Positions 17,442-27,026 of a DNA stretch of 64,000 nt are shown in pieces. The notes below the pieces were generated by a model. That model saw nothing but the letters and a program-made list of their open reading frames with translations. It had not been told where the DNA came from and made no database searches. Numbering within the stretch: position 1 is the first letter of the stretch; the number at the start of each line of letters is the position of its first letter. The position numbers and the translations under genes are program-made. The stretch spans positions 248,001 to 312,000 of the forward strand of contig NZ_CP021416.1 of NCBI RefSeq assembly GCF_002162315.1, read 5' to 3'. Source of the DNA: Sulfurospirillum diekertiae (GTDB taxonomy: Bacteria; Campylobacterota; Campylobacteria; Campylobacterales; Sulfurospirillaceae).

Positions 17442-20098
17442 AGTTCGTATAGCAGAAATAGCAAAAGAATTGGGCATGAAAAATAAAGATATCATCGAAA
17501 AAGCGATGGGTATTGGTTTGGATGTCAAAGGACATGCAAGTGCAATTACTACAGAAGATGCCGAAAAACTCATAAACTATATTTTAAGTGGAGAAAATGC
17601 ACAAGCAAGTAAACCATCTGCTCAACCTAAAACTCCAGAAATCAAAAAAGTTGAAGTTGTAGAGACGCCACCACTACCTGTCGTTGAAAAACCTATAGTA
17701 CATGAAGTAATAACGCCTAAAACGAAAACTTTAAAAGAAAAAGAGCTTGAAACAGGGATTGTTGCTAAAGCAGTCCTTCACGATGATCAAATTGCCAAAG
17801 TCGCAACAGAAGCATCAAGTGACACAGAAGAGGATATGGAAGAAAAATTAGATCCAACAAATGTACGCAAGCGTAGAGGTTTGGTGATCGTCAAAAAGAA
17901 ACGACCTGATGTGAAAGAAGTCGAAGTTGAAGAGAAAGAAAGTCCATCATCTTTTTATGGTGCTAGAGAAAATACACCTTCACGAAGCATCGAGTCTATG
18001 TTCTCCTCTTCAAATGCCGCTAGTGAATTGCAAAAGAAGAAAAAGAAAGTAAAAAAAAGTACCTGCGGAGAAAAAAGCAAATGCAGAGAAATTAGATCTT
18101 ACATTGAATATTGAAATGGCAGATACGAATATTGATACGGAAGAAGAGGACATGATTGTTCTCCCCGATCTTAATGTCGGTATTACCATTAATGAAGAAG
18201 CTAAAAAGAAAAAACAGATTGATCCAAGTCAAATTAGAACGACGAAGAAAACCAACTTTGTGATGCAGGGAATTCAGAGAGTGGGACGTAAACGTAGACG
18301 TCGCCCTTCTCAAGTTCAAGAAGTTGAAGCCATCAGTGCAATTGAAATTCCTGAAGAGATTAGAGTATATGAGTTTGCAGAGAAAATCAATAAATCGGTT
18401 AGTGAAGTCATTAAAGAGCTTTTTTCTCTCGGTGTTATGTTCACTAAAAATGACTTTTTAGATAAAGATTCAATTGAAATTTTAGCGGATACTTTTGGTG
18501 TTAATGTTACAACAGTCAATGATCAAGAAGCCTTTGACTATGTTAAAGCATACGATGAAGAGGGTGAGGCTGGTGAGCAACATCTTGTTGAGCGTGCTCC
18601 TGTTATTACGATTATGGGTCACGTTGATCACGGTAAAACTTCATTGCTTGATTACATTAGAAGTGCCAAAGTAGCAGCAGGCGAGGCGGGTGGTATTACC
18701 CAACACGTGGGTGCTTATATGGTTGAAAAAAATGGTAGAAACATTACCTTTATCGACACACCAGGTCACGAAGCCTTTACGGAGATGCGTTCACGTGGTG
18801 CAAAAGTGACCGACATCGTTATTGTCGTAGTTGCTGCCGATGATGGTGTTAAACCTCAAACGAAAGAGGCTATTGAGCATGCCAAAGCAGCAGGCGTTCC
18901 TATTATTATTGCTGTCAATAAAATGGATAAAGAAGCCGCTAATCCAGATCTTGTTAAAGCACAACTGGCTGAGCTTGGTATTACGCCTATTGATTGGGGT
19001 GGAGAGCATGAGTTTGTCCCAGTATCTGCAAAAACAGGTATGGGTATTGAAGACTTACTTGAAACTATTTTATTACAAGCGGATCTTTTAGAACTGAAAG
19101 CCGATCCAAGTAGAGAAGTTAAAGCAACGGTAATTGAGAGCTCTTTGGAAAAAGGAAGAGGTCCTGTAGCTACCGTTGTTATCGAAGATGGTACGATACG
19201 CGTGGGTGATATTGTCGTGGCGGGTATTGCTTTTGGAAAAGTAAAAGCATTGTTGAATGACTTAGGTCAGTCTGTTAAAGAAGCACTACCAGGTGAGCCT
19301 GTTGTTGTTCTAGGTTTGAGTGAAGTTCCTGGTGCTGGCGAAACATTGATTAGCGTTAAAACTGATAAAATCGCACGTGAATATGCGAAGAAAAAAGCAG
19401 AATACCTCCGTCAAAAAGAGCTCTCTAAAACAACAAAAGTAAGCTTAGATGATTTGAGTGCCATGATTGCTGAGGGTGCATTAAAAACATTACCAGTTAT
19501 TATTAAAGCAGACGTTCAAGGTAGTCTTGAAGCGATCAAAGGTAGTTTAGAAAAGATCAGAAATTCTGAAACAAAAGTTCATATTGTCAGTGCAGGTATT
19601 GGTGGAATTACAGAGAGCGATGTAGCGCTTGCAAGTGCCAGTTCGGACTGTATCATCTTAGGTTTCCATGTACGCCCTACAGGTATTGTGAAAGAAAAGG
19701 CTCGCAGTGCGGGTGTTGAGATCAAAACCTATAACATTATTTATGATTTGATTGATGATGTCACAAACTTAGTGACGGGTCTTATGGCTCCTGTGATTCG
19801 TGAAGAAAATATCGGTCAGGCAATTGTTAGAGAAGTCTTTGCCGTTCCTAAATTGGGTCATATCGCTGGTTGTATCGTTACAGATGGAACGATCAATAGA
19901 GGTGTTAAAATTAGGGTTATTCGTGATGGTGTTATCATCTATGAGGGTAGTGTTTCTTCTCTTAAACGTTTCAAAGATGACGTTAAAGAGGTCGGTAAAG
20001 GCTATGAATGTGGTGTAGGCATTGAAGGCTACACAGATATTAAAGTAGGCGATTATATCGAAAGCTTTAAAGAGGTTGAAGAAAAAGCGAAACTATGA
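17434..20098 (+). CDS. infB: Translation initiation factor IF-2 (apparent frameshift in linker)
   Basis: IF-2 is the GTPase that places initiator tRNA on the ribosome. The N-terminal domain [20 protein letters not shown] is at 1-20. A long charged linker follows, then the G domain with [20 protein letters not shown] and NKMD, and domains II-IV to the C-terminus. The frame breaks at eight A bases at 18051-18058 in the Lys-rich linker. With seven A it reads [21 protein letters not shown] and joins the downstream frame exactly, giving ~887 residues. As IF-2 is essential, a true null is implausible. A base-call error is most likely, and slippage on the A tract is the alternative. The start overlaps ylxR and the stop overlaps rbfA by 4 bp. 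Confidence 0.95.
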
Positions 20099-20472
20099 TA
20101 GACAAAAGTATTAAAATTCAGAGAACCCAGAGCGTTTTAAGAGAACTCATTCCTGAAGCGCTTTCCACCTTAGAAGATGAGATGCTTCGCGGTGTTTGTG
20201 TGGTTGATGTCGAGTGTAGTCGTGGAAAGTACGATGCGATTGTCTATTTAGATGGTTCTATTTATGATGAGGCAGAAAAGCGTTATATTCTCTCCCATCT
20301 TGATCGTGTTCAGCGTCATATCCAAACACATTGTATGCAAGCGGAAGGGTGGTTTCGTTGTCCTCGGTTTACATTTCATTTCGACGATAGTTTAGAGCGC
20401 CAAAACAAGATGGATGCTCTGTTTGCAAAGGTTGAAGAAGAGCTCAAAAAAGGTAAAAATAACGATGCTTGA
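20095..20472 (+). CDS. rbfA: Ribosome-binding factor A
   Basis: 125 residues. A KH-fold factor needed for 16S rRNA 5' end maturation of the 30S subunit. The N-terminus ([22 protein letters not shown]) and the central [10 protein letters not shown] strand match the family. The C-terminal segment [19 protein letters not shown] is the conserved RbfA ending. It is in the usual infB-rbfA-rimP order, with a 4-bp overlap upstream and an 8-bp overlap with rimP. Confidence 0.93.
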   Translation: MIDKSIKIQRTQSVLRELIPEALSTLEDEMLRGVCVVDVECSRGKYDAIVYLDGSIYDEAEKRYILSHLDRVQRHIQTHCMQAEGWFRCPRFTFHFDDSLERQNKMDALFAKVEEELKKGKNNDA

Positions 20473-20893
20473 TAAAGAACAGATGGTCAAAATTGTTGAA
20501 AGCTGCGGCGTATCTTTGTATGATACCGAAGTTGTCAGTGAATTTGATAAAAGAATTTTTCGCCTTTATATCACTTCAAAAGAGGGCATTAGTCTTGATA
20601 AATGCGCAGAAGTGAGTCGTATTTTATCGCCTATTTTCGATTTAGAGCCACCACTTGAGGGTGAATACCTTTTTGAAGTCAGTTCTCCTGGTATTGAGCG
20701 AAAACTCACCAAGCCTGAACATTTTATAGCCTCAGTTGGTGAAAAAGTCAAAGTAAAATTGAACAATAAAGAGAAATTTATTGGTCTTCTTGAAGGTTTT
20801 GACGCTAATATTGCCTCTGTACGCGTTGAAAATGAACTCAAACAGATTTCTCTGGATGAGATTGAAAGTATTCGAACTTATTTTGAATGGTAA
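20465..20893 (+). CDS. rimP: Ribosome maturation factor RimP
   Basis: RimP assists 30S assembly at the pseudoknot region. The ATG at 20465 gives 142 residues. The frame is open further upstream (20414), but that would overlap most of the rbfA 3' end, and the conserved N-terminal helix begins here ([21 protein letters not shown]). The signature FEVSSPGIERKLTKPEHF is present near residue 80. Overlaps rbfA by 8 bp and ribD by 7 bp. Confidence 0.94.
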   Translation: MLDKEQMVKIVESCGVSLYDTEVVSEFDKRIFRLYITSKEGISLDKCAEVSRILSPIFDLEPPLEGEYLFEVSSPGIERKLTKPEHFIASVGEKVKVKLNNKEKFIGLLEGFDANIASVRVENELKQISLDEIESIRTYFEW

Positions 20894-21903
20894 GTGCATT
20901 TGACACTGTTTTAATGCAAAAAGCACTTGATGTCGCTTGGGCATATCAAGTGCTAACTTTCCCAAATCCTGCAGTGGGTGCAGTTGTAAGCAATGAGCAA
21001 GGCGATATTTTAGGGATTGGCGCACATCAAAAAGCTGGAATGCCTCACGCTGAAGTCCTTGCACTTAAAGCGGCTTATGAAACACTCACCGAAGATAGAC
21101 GCATCCGTACAATAGAGGATGCATCTGAACTTCATGCATTTTTAAAAGAACACCATAACTCTCTTTTTCACAATCTGACATTACATGTAACGCTAGAGCC
21201 ATGTCATCATTTTGGCAGAACACCTCCTTGTTCAGGATTGATTGACGCTTTGGGTATTAAGCGAGTAGTCATTGGTTCTTTTGATGAGAGTAACACTGCC
21301 AAGGGCGGTGGTGCTTTTTTACAAAAGAAAGGGGTTAATGTTTCATTTGGGGCACTTAAAGAAAAATGTGATCTTCTACTCATGCCTTTTACATGTAAAG
21401 AAAAAAAACGCCCTTTTGTTTTTTTTAAACTTGCAGTGAGTAGCAATGGTGTAGCAACTGGAGGAATCATTACCTCTCTTGATTCGCGAAAAATGGTACA
21501 CAATTTACGAAATTGCTGTGATCTTTTAGTGATCGGTGGCAATACGGTACGAACCGATCGTCCCATTCTTGATGCACGATTGTGTAATGGAAAAGCACCC
21601 AATATTCTTATTTATTCCAAACAAAAATCATTTGATGTAACGATTCCCCTTTTTGATGTTCCCCATCGTTCTGTAATGATTGAAGAGACACTGGATAAAA
21701 TCAATGATTATTCAATGGTGATGATCGAAGGGGGACAAAGCATGCTTAATGCCCTTTCCCACAAAGTTGAATGGTATTTAATTTTTGAATCACCCCATGC
21801 AAAAGAAGGTGAATCAATTATCTTACCACGGGGACTCCAGAAGATTTTTTCTCAAAAAGTAGGCGAAGATACTATGAGTTGGTATTATAAGCATGGAGAG
21901 TGA
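20887..21903 (+). CDS. ribD: Bifunctional riboflavin deaminase-reductase RibD
   Basis: 338 residues. RibD performs the second and third steps of riboflavin synthesis. The zinc cytidine-deaminase domain has PHAEVLAL (His and catalytic Glu) and TLEPCHHFGRTPPCSGLI (the two Cys ligands). The C-terminal reductase domain begins around RPFVFFKLAVSSNGV. The stretch between the two zinc motifs is longer than in E. coli RibD, with about 35 extra residues (the segment around DRRIRTIEDASELHAF). It contains two iterated-palindrome copies (21181-21190 and 21388-21399) read in two different frames. Its 3' end overlaps the permease gene by 11 bp. Confidence 0.93.
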   Translation: MVSAFDTVLMQKALDVAWAYQVLTFPNPAVGAVVSNEQGDILGIGAHQKAGMPHAEVLALKAAYETLTEDRRIRTIEDASELHAFLKEHHNSLFHNLTLHVTLEPCHHFGRTPPCSGLIDALGIKRVVIGSFDESNTAKGGGAFLQKKGVNVSFGALKEKCDLLLMPFTCKEKKRPFVFFKLAVSSNGVATGGIITSLDSRKMVHNLRNCCDLLVIGGNTVRTDRPILDARLCNGKAPNILIYSKQKSFDVTIPLFDVPHRSVMIEETLDKINDYSMVMIEGGQSMLNALSHKVEWYLIFESPHAKEGESIILPRGLQKIFSQKVGEDTMSWYYKHGE

Positions 21904-22639
21904 TTTTTTTATCTTTGAAATCCTGATAGTCTTGCTAGCAGGATTTTTTCATGGTATTGTTGGTTTTGGCTTCCCAATGATTGCCACGCCACTTTTTGTT
22001 CTTTTCCTAGACCTCAAACAAGCTGTTTTATACACTCTTTTTCCCACGCTCATAACCAATGTTGTCAGTCTTAAAAAAGCGAATTCTTTTAGTGATATCT
22101 GGCGAGGATTTTGGCTATTGATCCTCTCGGTAATGGTAGGAAGTATTCTAGGGACACAGTTGCTTGTAGCGCATTACAGCCATTATTACAAACTTATATT
22201 AGCAGGCGTTATGCTTTTATACCTCAATAAAGAGCGCTTACATCTTTCTTTAACACGTGCTGTTGCAGAGCAAAAAAATATGACGACCATTATAATGGGC
22301 GTTTTAAGCGGTTTAGTAGGTGGCATGGCAAATATTATGTCACCAATGTTGATTATGTTGATATTAGAGTTTAAGTTGGATAAAAAACGGGCTATTGGCG
22401 TTATGAGTTTCTGTTTTATTGCCAATAAAATTTTACAAATACTCATCTTTGGTTACCATGGCAGCTTTAGTTTCGATAATGGTGCGCTGATCATACTTTT
22501 TGTATTTATTTCATTGATAGGTTTTTGGATAGGAAATAAAATTCACGAGCGTATTGATGAAAAGCTTTATACGGCTATTTTAAACAAGATGCTTTGGGTA
22601 ATTTCGTTTTATTTGATCTACTCTACTTTTTACATGTAA
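21893..22639 (+). CDS. TauE/SafE-family membrane permease
   Basis: 248 residues with about seven or eight predicted membrane helices. The TauE/SafE repeat pattern is visible: an N-terminal GIVGFGFPMIATPLF and a second-half counterpart SGLVGGMANIMSPMLIMLI. Members export or import small organic or inorganic sulfur compounds such as sulfite or sulfoacetate, but substrates are mostly unproven. That is a plausible theme beside sulfur-respiration genes, but unproven here. The gene ends inside a TTTACATGTAAA copy, which supplies its last residues Phe-Tyr-Met and the TAA stop. Confidence 0.85.
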   Translation: MESDFFIFEILIVLLAGFFHGIVGFGFPMIATPLFVLFLDLKQAVLYTLFPTLITNVVSLKKANSFSDIWRGFWLLILSVMVGSILGTQLLVAHYSHYYKLILAGVMLLYLNKERLHLSLTRAVAEQKNMTTIIMGVLSGLVGGMANIMSPMLIMLILEFKLDKKRAIGVMSFCFIANKILQILIFGYHGSFSFDNGALIILFVFISLIGFWIGNKIHERIDEKLYTAILNKMLWVISFYLIYSTFYM

Positions 22640-22640
22640 A
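22629..22640. repeat. Iterated palindrome forming both ends of convergent genes
   Basis: TTTACATGTAAA spans the tail-to-tail junction of the TauE/SafE gene and the DUF309 gene. Because it is symmetrical, it gives each gene the same ending: Tyr-Met followed by TAA. The two genes overlap by 10 bp within it. Confidence 0.9.
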
Positions 22641-22944
22641 GATTTTTTTTCGCTATCAATAGTTTTTGAGCTTCTTCGTAGTGTGTTTTAGACAAGGATA
22701 GAGTCTTTGGAATTAAGGGTGCATATTTTTCATAGGTTTGCCATACTTGAAGTGCTCCTTCCTTCTTCCCTTTGCATGCGAGCGCTAAGGCGGTAGAAGC
22801 GTTGATAAGACCTTTAAGAATTTTTGCTTCATCTGCATACTCTGGAAGTTTTTTAAGACGATGCCACTCTAGTTCCAATACTTCATGACCCTCAACAAAT
22901 TGGTTTTGTGAAACGACCTTTATAAATTCTTCTATGGCGATCAT
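22630..22944 (-). CDS. DUF309-family protein
   Basis: 104 residues, all helical. The motif FVEGHEVLELEWHRLK (residues ~16-31) matches DUF309 (TTHA0068-like), proteins of unknown function with conserved His/Glu positions that could bind metal. The ATG is one base from the stop of the upstream EAL-domain gene on the same strand (22946), so the two are likely co-transcribed. Ends in Tyr-Met-stop within a palindrome shared with the convergent permease gene. Confidence 0.8.
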   Translation of the reverse strand: MIAIEEFIKVVSQNQFVEGHEVLELEWHRLKKLPEYADEAKILKGLINASTALALACKGKKEGALQVWQTYEKYAPLIPKTLSLSKTHYEEAQKLLIAKKNLYM

Positions 22945-22945
22945 G

Positions 22946-25453
22946 TTACCTCTTTAGTTTCGGTTTAGGTGAAGGCTCATGCAAATAAAACCCTTGTCCA
23001 AATTCAATGCCAAGTTCTTGTACTTTTTCTAAAACTTCTTTGTTATGTATAAATTCAGCGACGACCAAAATACCAAGGTTTCTTGCAAAATGAGTGATCG
23101 TTTTAACCGTCTCATAGGCGTTAGCATCCGTATCAAGATGTTTAATCAGCGAGCCATCGATTTTGATAAAATCAACATTTAAACGCAAAAGGTATTCAAA
23201 GTTAGAATATCCTGATCCAAAATCATCAATCGCGAGTAAGCAGCCATGCTCTTTTGCTTGCTGTAGAAATGTTTGTACCTCTGTTGAGTCTTCTAAGCCT
23301 TCTGATTCAACTAGCTCAAGGGTGATATGTCCTTTGAGTGTAGGATACTGTTTAAGTAGATCGAATAATAATTGGATTGTATCTGGCGTTAGAATATCTT
23401 CTTGTGTAATATTGATTGAAATATCACAATATAGTTCAGCAGCAGCTCTAAATCCTTCTTGCATAACAAAACGCGTCAGTTGGTCATACAGGTGTATACG
23501 CTTAGAAAGATCAATAAAATGATAGGGAGAAATAATGTTGCCTTTCGCATCAATGAGACGGATGAGCACTTCGTATTTTTTACGTGATGGTTCCTTTACA
23601 TGTAAAGGAACAATTTCCTGAAAAAAAATCGTAAAGCGGTTCTCTTTCAGGGCACTCATCAGTGTTTCATTCCATTGGATATCTTTTTGAAGACGCTCTT
23701 CAAAGCCCTTGTTATCATCGTAAATAACGAAAGCTTTATGCGATGTTCGTGCTTCTTTCATCGCAATTTCAGCACGATTATAGAGATAGCTCGCTCCATT
23801 TGCAATACCACAACGAAGGGAGAGAGGATAAAATGTATTTTGGATCAGAAGTCCCTCATGATTCAGGATCGTCAGGATGTGGTGACACTCATCGTTAAAT
23901 GTATTATCGGGAACAGACGTATCACAATAAAGGGCAAATTCATCACTATGGAGGTAAAAAAATTGCCATGACTTGGACATAAGTTGTTTGATAGTGATGG
24001 CTAAATGACGCAAGTAAAGATCACCAAAGGCTTGCCCATGCAGGGTATTGATGTCGCGAAAACCAGAAATATTTAGAATGGCTAAGTGAGGGTTACTAGC
24101 GTGTTCAATGGCTTCTAGGAGCACTTTACGACTTGGTAATTCAATAAGTTTATCTTTGCGCAGATGATCTACCTGCTCAAAAAGTTCACTCACGTCGTAA
24201 CGAATGGCAATATACTCTTGAATATTTCCTTGATCGTCAAACAGAGGCATAATAACGGATTTAACATAGTAGGCTGTTCCATCTTTACGTCTATTTTTTA
24301 CAACACCTTTCCATGTTTTTCCTTCTTTGAGCGTTGTCCACATCTCTTTAAAAAAACTATGAGGGTTATCGGGATGTCGCACAATATTGTGTGGTTTGCC
24401 TAAAAGTTCTGATTCGTTATAGCCAGAAATAGCAATAAATTGTTTGTTGGCATAGGTAATAATACCTTTGGGATTGTTTTTTGAGACGATGGTGTTTTCA
24501 TCTACGGCCTCTTTGTAGTGTTCAAGGAGGTTCGTCTGCTTCTCATGATCATAAATAAGATGTGCAATTTCACCCAATTCATCTTTTTGGCGTGAGAGAG
24601 CTGCAATATAATTAAGATTATGGCTTTTAAGTGCCATAGAGATACGCTTAATCGGTATAAAAATAATGTTTTGGGTGAGAAAATAAAACAGTACCATGGT
24701 ACAGAGAATAGTAAGGAATCCTAGAAATGCCATAGTGTTTTGAAATTCATTCATAAAAAGTAAAAGTGAAGTGGAATAGTTAAAATCGAGATAGCCAATC
24801 ACTTCATTTTGCAAGGAAAGAAGTGGAAGTTCAAAATGCTGATCACCAAAAGGGTGATTCTCTTTTTGAAACAAGGTGGTGTATCCAAGAGTCGTATGTT
24901 CCATATTTGTGAGGAATGATTGATCAAAAAGACGTCCTAAAAGTAAAAATCCTATGGGATCGCCTGTTTGTACTAAATGTGATGAAGTATAAATTGGTGT
25001 TAAAAAAAATTGGATAAATGTTCCATTTTCAAAGTGATAAAACTCTCTTAATGAAGAAGATGAGGCATTAAATGATGATAAATCAAGATTTATGTTTTGT
25101 ACCCCATCACTTTTATGGGTATAAACCTGCTTTTTTGAAGCATCAAAAATAAAAAGATAATGAAGTCCAAATGCAGAGAGTAAAGGTTCTAAATTATCTT
25201 TGTTCTTTGCCAAATCGGGGGTATTAACAAATGCCTTTATTTCATCCAAACGTGAGTAGTTAAGACTTATTTGCCTTAACACACTATTTTCAAGATTTAA
25301 GACTGCTTTGTAGCGCTCAAACACACTACTTTGCTCTTGTACAATCTGGCTTTCTTCTTGTGCTTTTTTGACAAACCAGACACTCGTAATGAAGATGAGT
25401 GTGAGTGTAAGGATGATTGTGCTGTAAAGTGCGTATGTTTTTGCTATTTTCAT
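22946..25453 (-). CDS. Membrane sensor with PAS, degenerate GGDEF and EAL domains (c-di-GMP phosphodiesterase)
   Basis: 835 residues. Membrane helices at ~8-30 and ~240-262 enclose a ~200-residue periplasmic sensor. A HAMP-like linker and an Aer-type PAS domain follow (ISGYNESELLGKPHNIVRHPDNP, ~residues 345-368). The GGDEF domain has HSDEF in place of GGDEF, so cyclase activity is unlikely. The EAL domain keeps YEVLIRL, DDFGSGYSNFEYL, KIDGSLIKHLD and the C-terminal QGFYLHEP. It probably degrades cyclic di-GMP in response to an external signal. A 20-bp extended version of the iterated palindrome is at 23591-23610. A similar architecture is encoded at 35986. Confidence 0.9.
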   Translation of the reverse strand: MKIAKTYALYSTIILTLTLIFITSVWFVKKAQEESQIVQEQSSVFERYKAVLNLENSVLRQISLNYSRLDEIKAFVNTPDLAKNKDNLEPLLSAFGLHYLFIFDASKKQVYTHKSDGVQNINLDLSSFNASSSSLREFYHFENGTFIQFFLTPIYTSSHLVQTGDPIGFLLLGRLFDQSFLTNMEHTTLGYTTLFQKENHPFGDQHFELPLLSLQNEVIGYLDFNYSTSLLLFMNEFQNTMAFLGFLTILCTMVLFYFLTQNIIFIPIKRISMALKSHNLNYIAALSRQKDELGEIAHLIYDHEKQTNLLEHYKEAVDENTIVSKNNPKGIITYANKQFIAISGYNESELLGKPHNIVRHPDNPHSFFKEMWTTLKEGKTWKGVVKNRRKDGTAYYVKSVIMPLFDDQGNIQEYIAIRYDVSELFEQVDHLRKDKLIELPSRKVLLEAIEHASNPHLAILNISGFRDINTLHGQAFGDLYLRHLAITIKQLMSKSWQFFYLHSDEFALYCDTSVPDNTFNDECHHILTILNHEGLLIQNTFYPLSLRCGIANGASYLYNRAEIAMKEARTSHKAFVIYDDNKGFEERLQKDIQWNETLMSALKENRFTIFFQEIVPLHVKEPSRKKYEVLIRLIDAKGNIISPYHFIDLSKRIHLYDQLTRFVMQEGFRAAAELYCDISINITQEDILTPDTIQLLFDLLKQYPTLKGHITLELVESEGLEDSTEVQTFLQQAKEHGCLLAIDDFGSGYSNFEYLLRLNVDFIKIDGSLIKHLDTDANAYETVKTITHFARNLGILVVAEFIHNKEVLEKVQELGIEFGQGFYLHEPSPKPKLKR
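23591..23610. repeat. Longest palindrome copy, 20-bp perfect symmetry
   Basis: TTCCTTTACATGTAAAGGAA is symmetrical over all 20 bases. It lies inside the EAL-protein coding region, where the core reads Leu-His-Val-Lys. It is the longest symmetric form of the iterated motif found in the window. Confidence 0.9.
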
Positions 25454-25521
25454 GCTCTAGTATAGTGAAATGCGATTTAAATTTGCTTTATTTTAAAAAA
25501 TAAGATACACTATTTTCCTAG

Positions 25522-25556
25522 AAAGATGAGGTTCGAGTTCATCTTTGGTAGTTTTT
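25522..25556 (+). promoter_or_regulatory. Hairpin plus T-run in the leader of the cold-shock gene
   Basis: AAAGATGA (25522-25529) and TCATCTTT (25539-25546) form an 8-bp stem with a 9-base loop, followed by GGTAG and TTTTTT. It lies ~80 bp before the cold-shock gene start in a 184-bp gap. It could be a terminator-like attenuator or the structured 5' leader typical of cold-inducible csp mRNAs. Confidence 0.5.
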
Positions 25557-25637
25557 TGATACGTGACCTTTAGTTAGCATCCTAAAATACTCCAAAAATA
25601 CTCAATTTTCTACTTTTCGATCTTATAACAGGAGCAT

Positions 25638-25856
25638 ATGATGGCTTTATTAGAGGGAACCGTTAAATGGTTTAACAATGAAAAAGGTTTTGGATTTATC
25701 CAACCAAACGATGGCGGAAAAGATGTATTCGTACACTTTCGTCAAGTAAATAGATCGGGTTATGGTCGTGTATCTTTGGCAGAAGGCCAAAAAGTTACTT
25801 ATGAACTAGGCGAAGGTCCAAAAGGCCCACAAGCTGAGAACGTAACAGCACTATAA
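25638..25856 (+). CDS. Cold-shock protein, CspA family
   Basis: 72 residues. A single cold-shock (OB-fold) domain. RNP1 is KGFGFIQP and RNP2 is VFVHF, both intact apart from the usual family variation. Such proteins bind single-stranded RNA and act as chaperones or antiterminators. Two adjacent ATGs are possible (25638 and 25641); AGGAG at 25631-25635 is two bases before the first and five before the second, favouring the second (71 residues). It is a monocistronic + strand gene whose end overlaps the convergent kinase gene by 6 bp. A structured leader lies upstream. Confidence 0.95.
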   Translation: MMALLEGTVKWFNNEKGFGFIQPNDGGKDVFVHFRQVNRSGYGRVSLAEGQKVTYELGEGPKGPQAENVTAL

Positions 25857-27026
25857 TTCTTCGGGGGAGATTTTCTCCTCCACCTCTTTTTCAAACCAAT
25901 AGTTAAATTCACTTCCTTTTTGCTCTTCTGATTTCACTTCGACCACAATACCATACTTATCACAAATACTTTTCACAATACTAAGACCTATTCCAAAACC
26001 ACCTTTATAGATATCACCTCTGTAATGGCGCTCGAAAATCTTTCCAATTTCTTTAATGCCTACTCCTTGATCTTGGACATGAAAACAGAGGTGTTGATGC
26101 TCTTCTTTTAACGAGACATGAATGATGGTTTGAGGGGGCGAATATTTAATCGCATTGGTTAAATTATTATCAATGATACGTTGTAACTCAATACGATTGA
26201 TACAGACATACTGATCAGGTTCAATGTCTGCGGCAATGCTAATCTCTTTTGAAAAGCTCAATGCCTCAAAATAAGCAATACGATCTTCCAAAAACGTTGA
26301 AAAATCAAGTAATTCTGTTGTATAGGTGATCGTTTTATTTTTAATGAGGTATTCAAGGTCATCATACAATGTTGAAAGTGTAGAAAGAGCCGCAAGAGTG
26401 CGACTAAGGCGTTTATCTTTGTATTTTTGTACCAAGCCCTCAATATTGAGTTGCATAATACCTAGAGGCGTTTTAAGCTCGTGCATGACGTCGGTAAAGA
26501 AGAGGTTCATCCGTGTGGACGTTTCAATGTAAGGTTTGAGAAGTAGTTTTAAAAGAAGGTACGAAAAGAGTAACATTCCCACTAAAACAACACCGATAAT
26601 CACTAATATATCAAAAATAACTTGCGAATGAGATATCTCTTTTTGCACGATTAAAAACTTTACATGTAAAGCATTGGGCGCAAGAGGATGTTTGTAAAAA
26701 AGAGAAGTGTTATTTTTAAAAAATTCATCATTAAAACTCGGAATAGGCTCTTCGATCAGTGAAAATACGATGTGGTTGTTGGCATCTAAAAGAGCGCTTT
26801 TAAAGATGATGGAGCGTGGAAACAAAAAAGTTTTTTGCAAAGGCAGAATGCTCTGAATGGTTGACTCAATCTCTTTGGCGTAGGAGCGTAACTGTACTTC
26901 TTGGTTCACTTGACTCAGGCGCAACGAAACGGAGAGATAGTTTAAAATCGGAAAAGAGACTAGCAAAAGTGTAAGCAGTGTGAGAATAATAGCAAAGATA
27001 AATGCATTTTTGGTTTCACTTTGCAA
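25851..27026 (-). CDS. Sensor histidine kinase (copy 1 of sulfur-region three-part system)
   Basis: 391 residues with two membrane helices (~8-32 and ~137-160) around a small ~100-residue periplasmic segment. The HisKA His182 is in [13 protein letters not shown], and the ATPase domain has [20 protein letters not shown] and [12 protein letters not shown]. It is the third gene of a cache protein-regulator-kinase operon divergent from tsdA. It is clearly related to the kinase at 43430 (same domain layout; HELKTPLG followed by IM/VI then Q/N-L/I-N). The kinase has little sensing domain of its own, so the neighbouring cache protein may supply the ligand site. Confidence 0.92.
   Translation of the reverse strand: MQSETKNAFIFAIILTLLTLLLVSFPILNYLSVSLRLSQVNQEVQLRSYAKEIESTIQSILPLQKTFLFPRSIIFKSALLDANNHIVFSLIEEPIPSFNDEFFKNNTSLFYKHPLAPNALHVKFLIVQKEISHSQVIFDILVIIGVVLVGMLLFSYLLLKLLLKPYIETSTRMNLFFTDVMHELKTPLGIMQLNIEGLVQKYKDKRLSRTLAALSTLSTLYDDLEYLIKNKTITYTTELLDFSTFLEDRIAYFEALSFSKEISIAADIEPDQYVCINRIELQRIIDNNLTNAIKYSPPQTIIHVSLKEEHQHLCFHVQDQGVGIKEIGKIFERHYRGDIYKGGFGIGLSIVKSICDKYGIVVEVKSEEQKGSEFNYWFEKEVEEKISPEEL

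Noticed and set aside
23163-23522. 119-codon + strand frame inside the EAL gene
   Set aside because: It is fully covered by a well-conserved EAL domain on the other strand and has no independent support.
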